Positions 13,555-14,095 of a DNA stretch of 14,095 bases are shown piece after piece. Source of the stretch: JAZFYD01 sp036443405 (lineage in GTDB: Bacteria > Planctomycetota > PLA2); NCBI GenBank assembly GCA_036443405.1, contig JAZFYD010000100.1:1-14095 (forward strand). The letters are read 5' to 3'. A model generated the notes under the pieces. That model was not told the origin of the DNA, searched no databases, and was given only the letters and a program-made list of their open reading frames with translations. The position numbers and the translations under genes are program-made. Numbering within the stretch: the stretch's first letter is position 1; the number at the start of each line of letters is the position of its first letter.

Positions 13555-13567
13555 GTAACTAAGTTAC
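13555..13567. promoter_or_regulatory. Operator-like palindrome upstream of the lipoprotein gene
   Basis: GTAACT-A-AGTTAC is a perfect 6-1-6 inverted repeat located 73 nt before the ATG at 13641. Its AT-rich make-up stands out from the surroundings. It is the size of a half-site pair for a small dimeric repressor, but no regulator gene is adjacent and the promoter elements around it are unclear. Confidence 0.35.
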
Positions 13568-13625
13568 ACTAGGACGGTTGGTTCGGCACAGACAGGACCG
13601 GGAGAGACGCAACGTCTCGACCACC

Positions 13626-13632
13626 AAGGAGG
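13626..13632 (+). promoter_or_regulatory. Strong Shine-Dalgarno sequence
   Basis: AAGGAGG lies 8 nt before ATG 13641. It is the best ribosome binding site in the window and fixes the start of the truncated lipoprotein gene. Confidence 0.85.
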
Positions 13633-13640
13633 TTTGTTCA

Positions 13641-14095
13641 ATGCTCAAGAGTGCATTAGCGGCCCTAGCAGTGGCCGCCCTGCTCGGCGCCTGTTCCAGT
13701 AGCAAGGACGGAAGCGCAGGATTCCAAATGGTGCAGTTCCTGGAATCCGGCAAGGACAACTTGCCGCGAAACCGGGTACTCACTTTTACGTTCTCGGCGG
13801 CTGTCCGGGAAGGACAAGACTTCGCGGAGCGCCTGAAGATCCAGAATGTTCAGGTGACTTCGACTGGGTCGAACTTTGCCCGCGCGATCGGTGACTATTT
13901 GGTCTCCGGCGAGCGTGTCGTGTTCGTCCCGCGTCTTCCCCAAGTGACAGACCGTTCGGATGCCGGATTCCGCGAGTTCGGCTCATACGTCGTCTTCTTG
14001 AAGGCGGGTTCCGACAGCATCGTTTCGCAATCGGGCGATGTCATGGGAAGCCAGCTCGAGCTCAACTTCGAGACGAACGACACGTTCGAGGACAT
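13641..14095 (+). CDS. Lipoprotein with possible Ig-like (Big_5-type) domain (3' partial)
   Basis: The gene opens with ATG after AAGGAGG and stays open to the window end (151 complete codons). The N-terminus is a bacterial lipoprotein signal: Lys3, a hydrophobic run (SALAALAVAALLGA) and lipobox LGAC with Cys18, followed by SSSKDGS. Lipidation and export to the cell envelope are expected. The following part looks beta-rich. NRVLTFTFSAAV, RVVFVPRLP, SDAGFREFGSYVVFLKAG and ELNFETND resemble the strand pattern of Big_5-like Ig domains, in which a 'tFs..v' strand, a 'v.f.P' strand and a 'Y.v' strand recur. That family call is tentative. Such proteins in Planctomycetota are often large repeat-containing surface proteins. 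The C-terminus and total length are not visible. Confidence 0.85.
   Translation, partial: MLKSALAALAVAALLGACSSSKDGSAGFQMVQFLESGKDNLPRNRVLTFTFSAAVREGQDFAERLKIQNVQVTSTGSNFARAIGDYLVSGERVVFVPRLPQVTDRSDAGFREFGSYVVFLKAGSDSIVSQSGDVMGSQLELNFETNDTFED

Larger units (their letters stand above)
13063..13640. other. Long intergenic region without a convincing gene
   Basis: About 580 bp with visibly lower GC than the neighbouring genes. Short open frames on both strands look random in composition, lack ribosome binding sites and match no family I know. It contains a GC hairpin at 13143-13160, an 8-C run near 13290 and a 13-bp palindrome at 13555-13567. It may hold the leader and regulatory sites of the lipoprotein gene, remnants of a lost gene, or a small RNA; none can be shown from sequence alone. 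Confidence 0.6.

Overview
This is a GC-rich bacterial window with dense coding and short overlaps. It looks like a chromosomal segment of a Planctomycetota-type organism. That placement is an inference, drawn from the FG-GAP/ASPIC-UnbV protein, the ABC-2 permease fused to a CPBP protease, the lipoprotein with an Ig-like look, frequent GTG/TTG starts and a sigma54-type two-component pair. Myxococcota, Acidobacteriota or a related phylum cannot be excluded from sequence alone.

Region 1 (1-3866, plus strand). The 3' part of an FG-GAP/VCBS repeat protein ending in an ASPIC/UnbV domain is followed after 6 nt by a membrane sensor histidine kinase. The kinase overlaps an NtrC-type response regulator by 4 nt (ATGA). 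The kinase frame is broken by one in-frame TGA (2254-2256) exactly between the histidine domain and the ATPase domain. No frame change occurs, and intact catalytic motifs lie on both sides.

Region 2 (3867-5257). A membrane-anchored J-domain protein on the minus strand is bracketed by two copies of a long imperfect palindrome (3887-4032 and 4909-5079) that share arm sequences. Each copy ends directly against another hairpin. One is a 37-nt hairpin holding the J gene's stop codon, the other is the terminator of a tRNA-Arg(CCG) gene.

Region 3 (5258-12087, minus strand). Five genes run in one direction: an RluB/RsuA-type pseudouridine synthase, a catalytic M16 metallopeptidase, a non-catalytic M16 partner, an ABC ATPase, and a 795-residue ABC-2 permease with a C-terminal CPBP intramembrane protease domain. 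The two M16 genes overlap by 4 nt, as do the ATPase and permease genes. The last four genes combine soluble proteolysis, membrane transport and intramembrane proteolysis. This resembles peptide maturation and export modules in outline, but no precursor peptide or modifying enzyme is visible here.

Region 4 (12088-14095). A divergent plus-strand multi-pass membrane protein of unknown function is followed by about 580 bp without a convincing gene. Then comes the start of a lipoprotein gene with a strong Shine-Dalgarno sequence, cut by the window end.

I see no CRISPR array, insertion sequence, rRNA or phage gene. The best leads are the interrupted kinase, the palindromic repeat family, and the M16/ABC/CPBP cluster.
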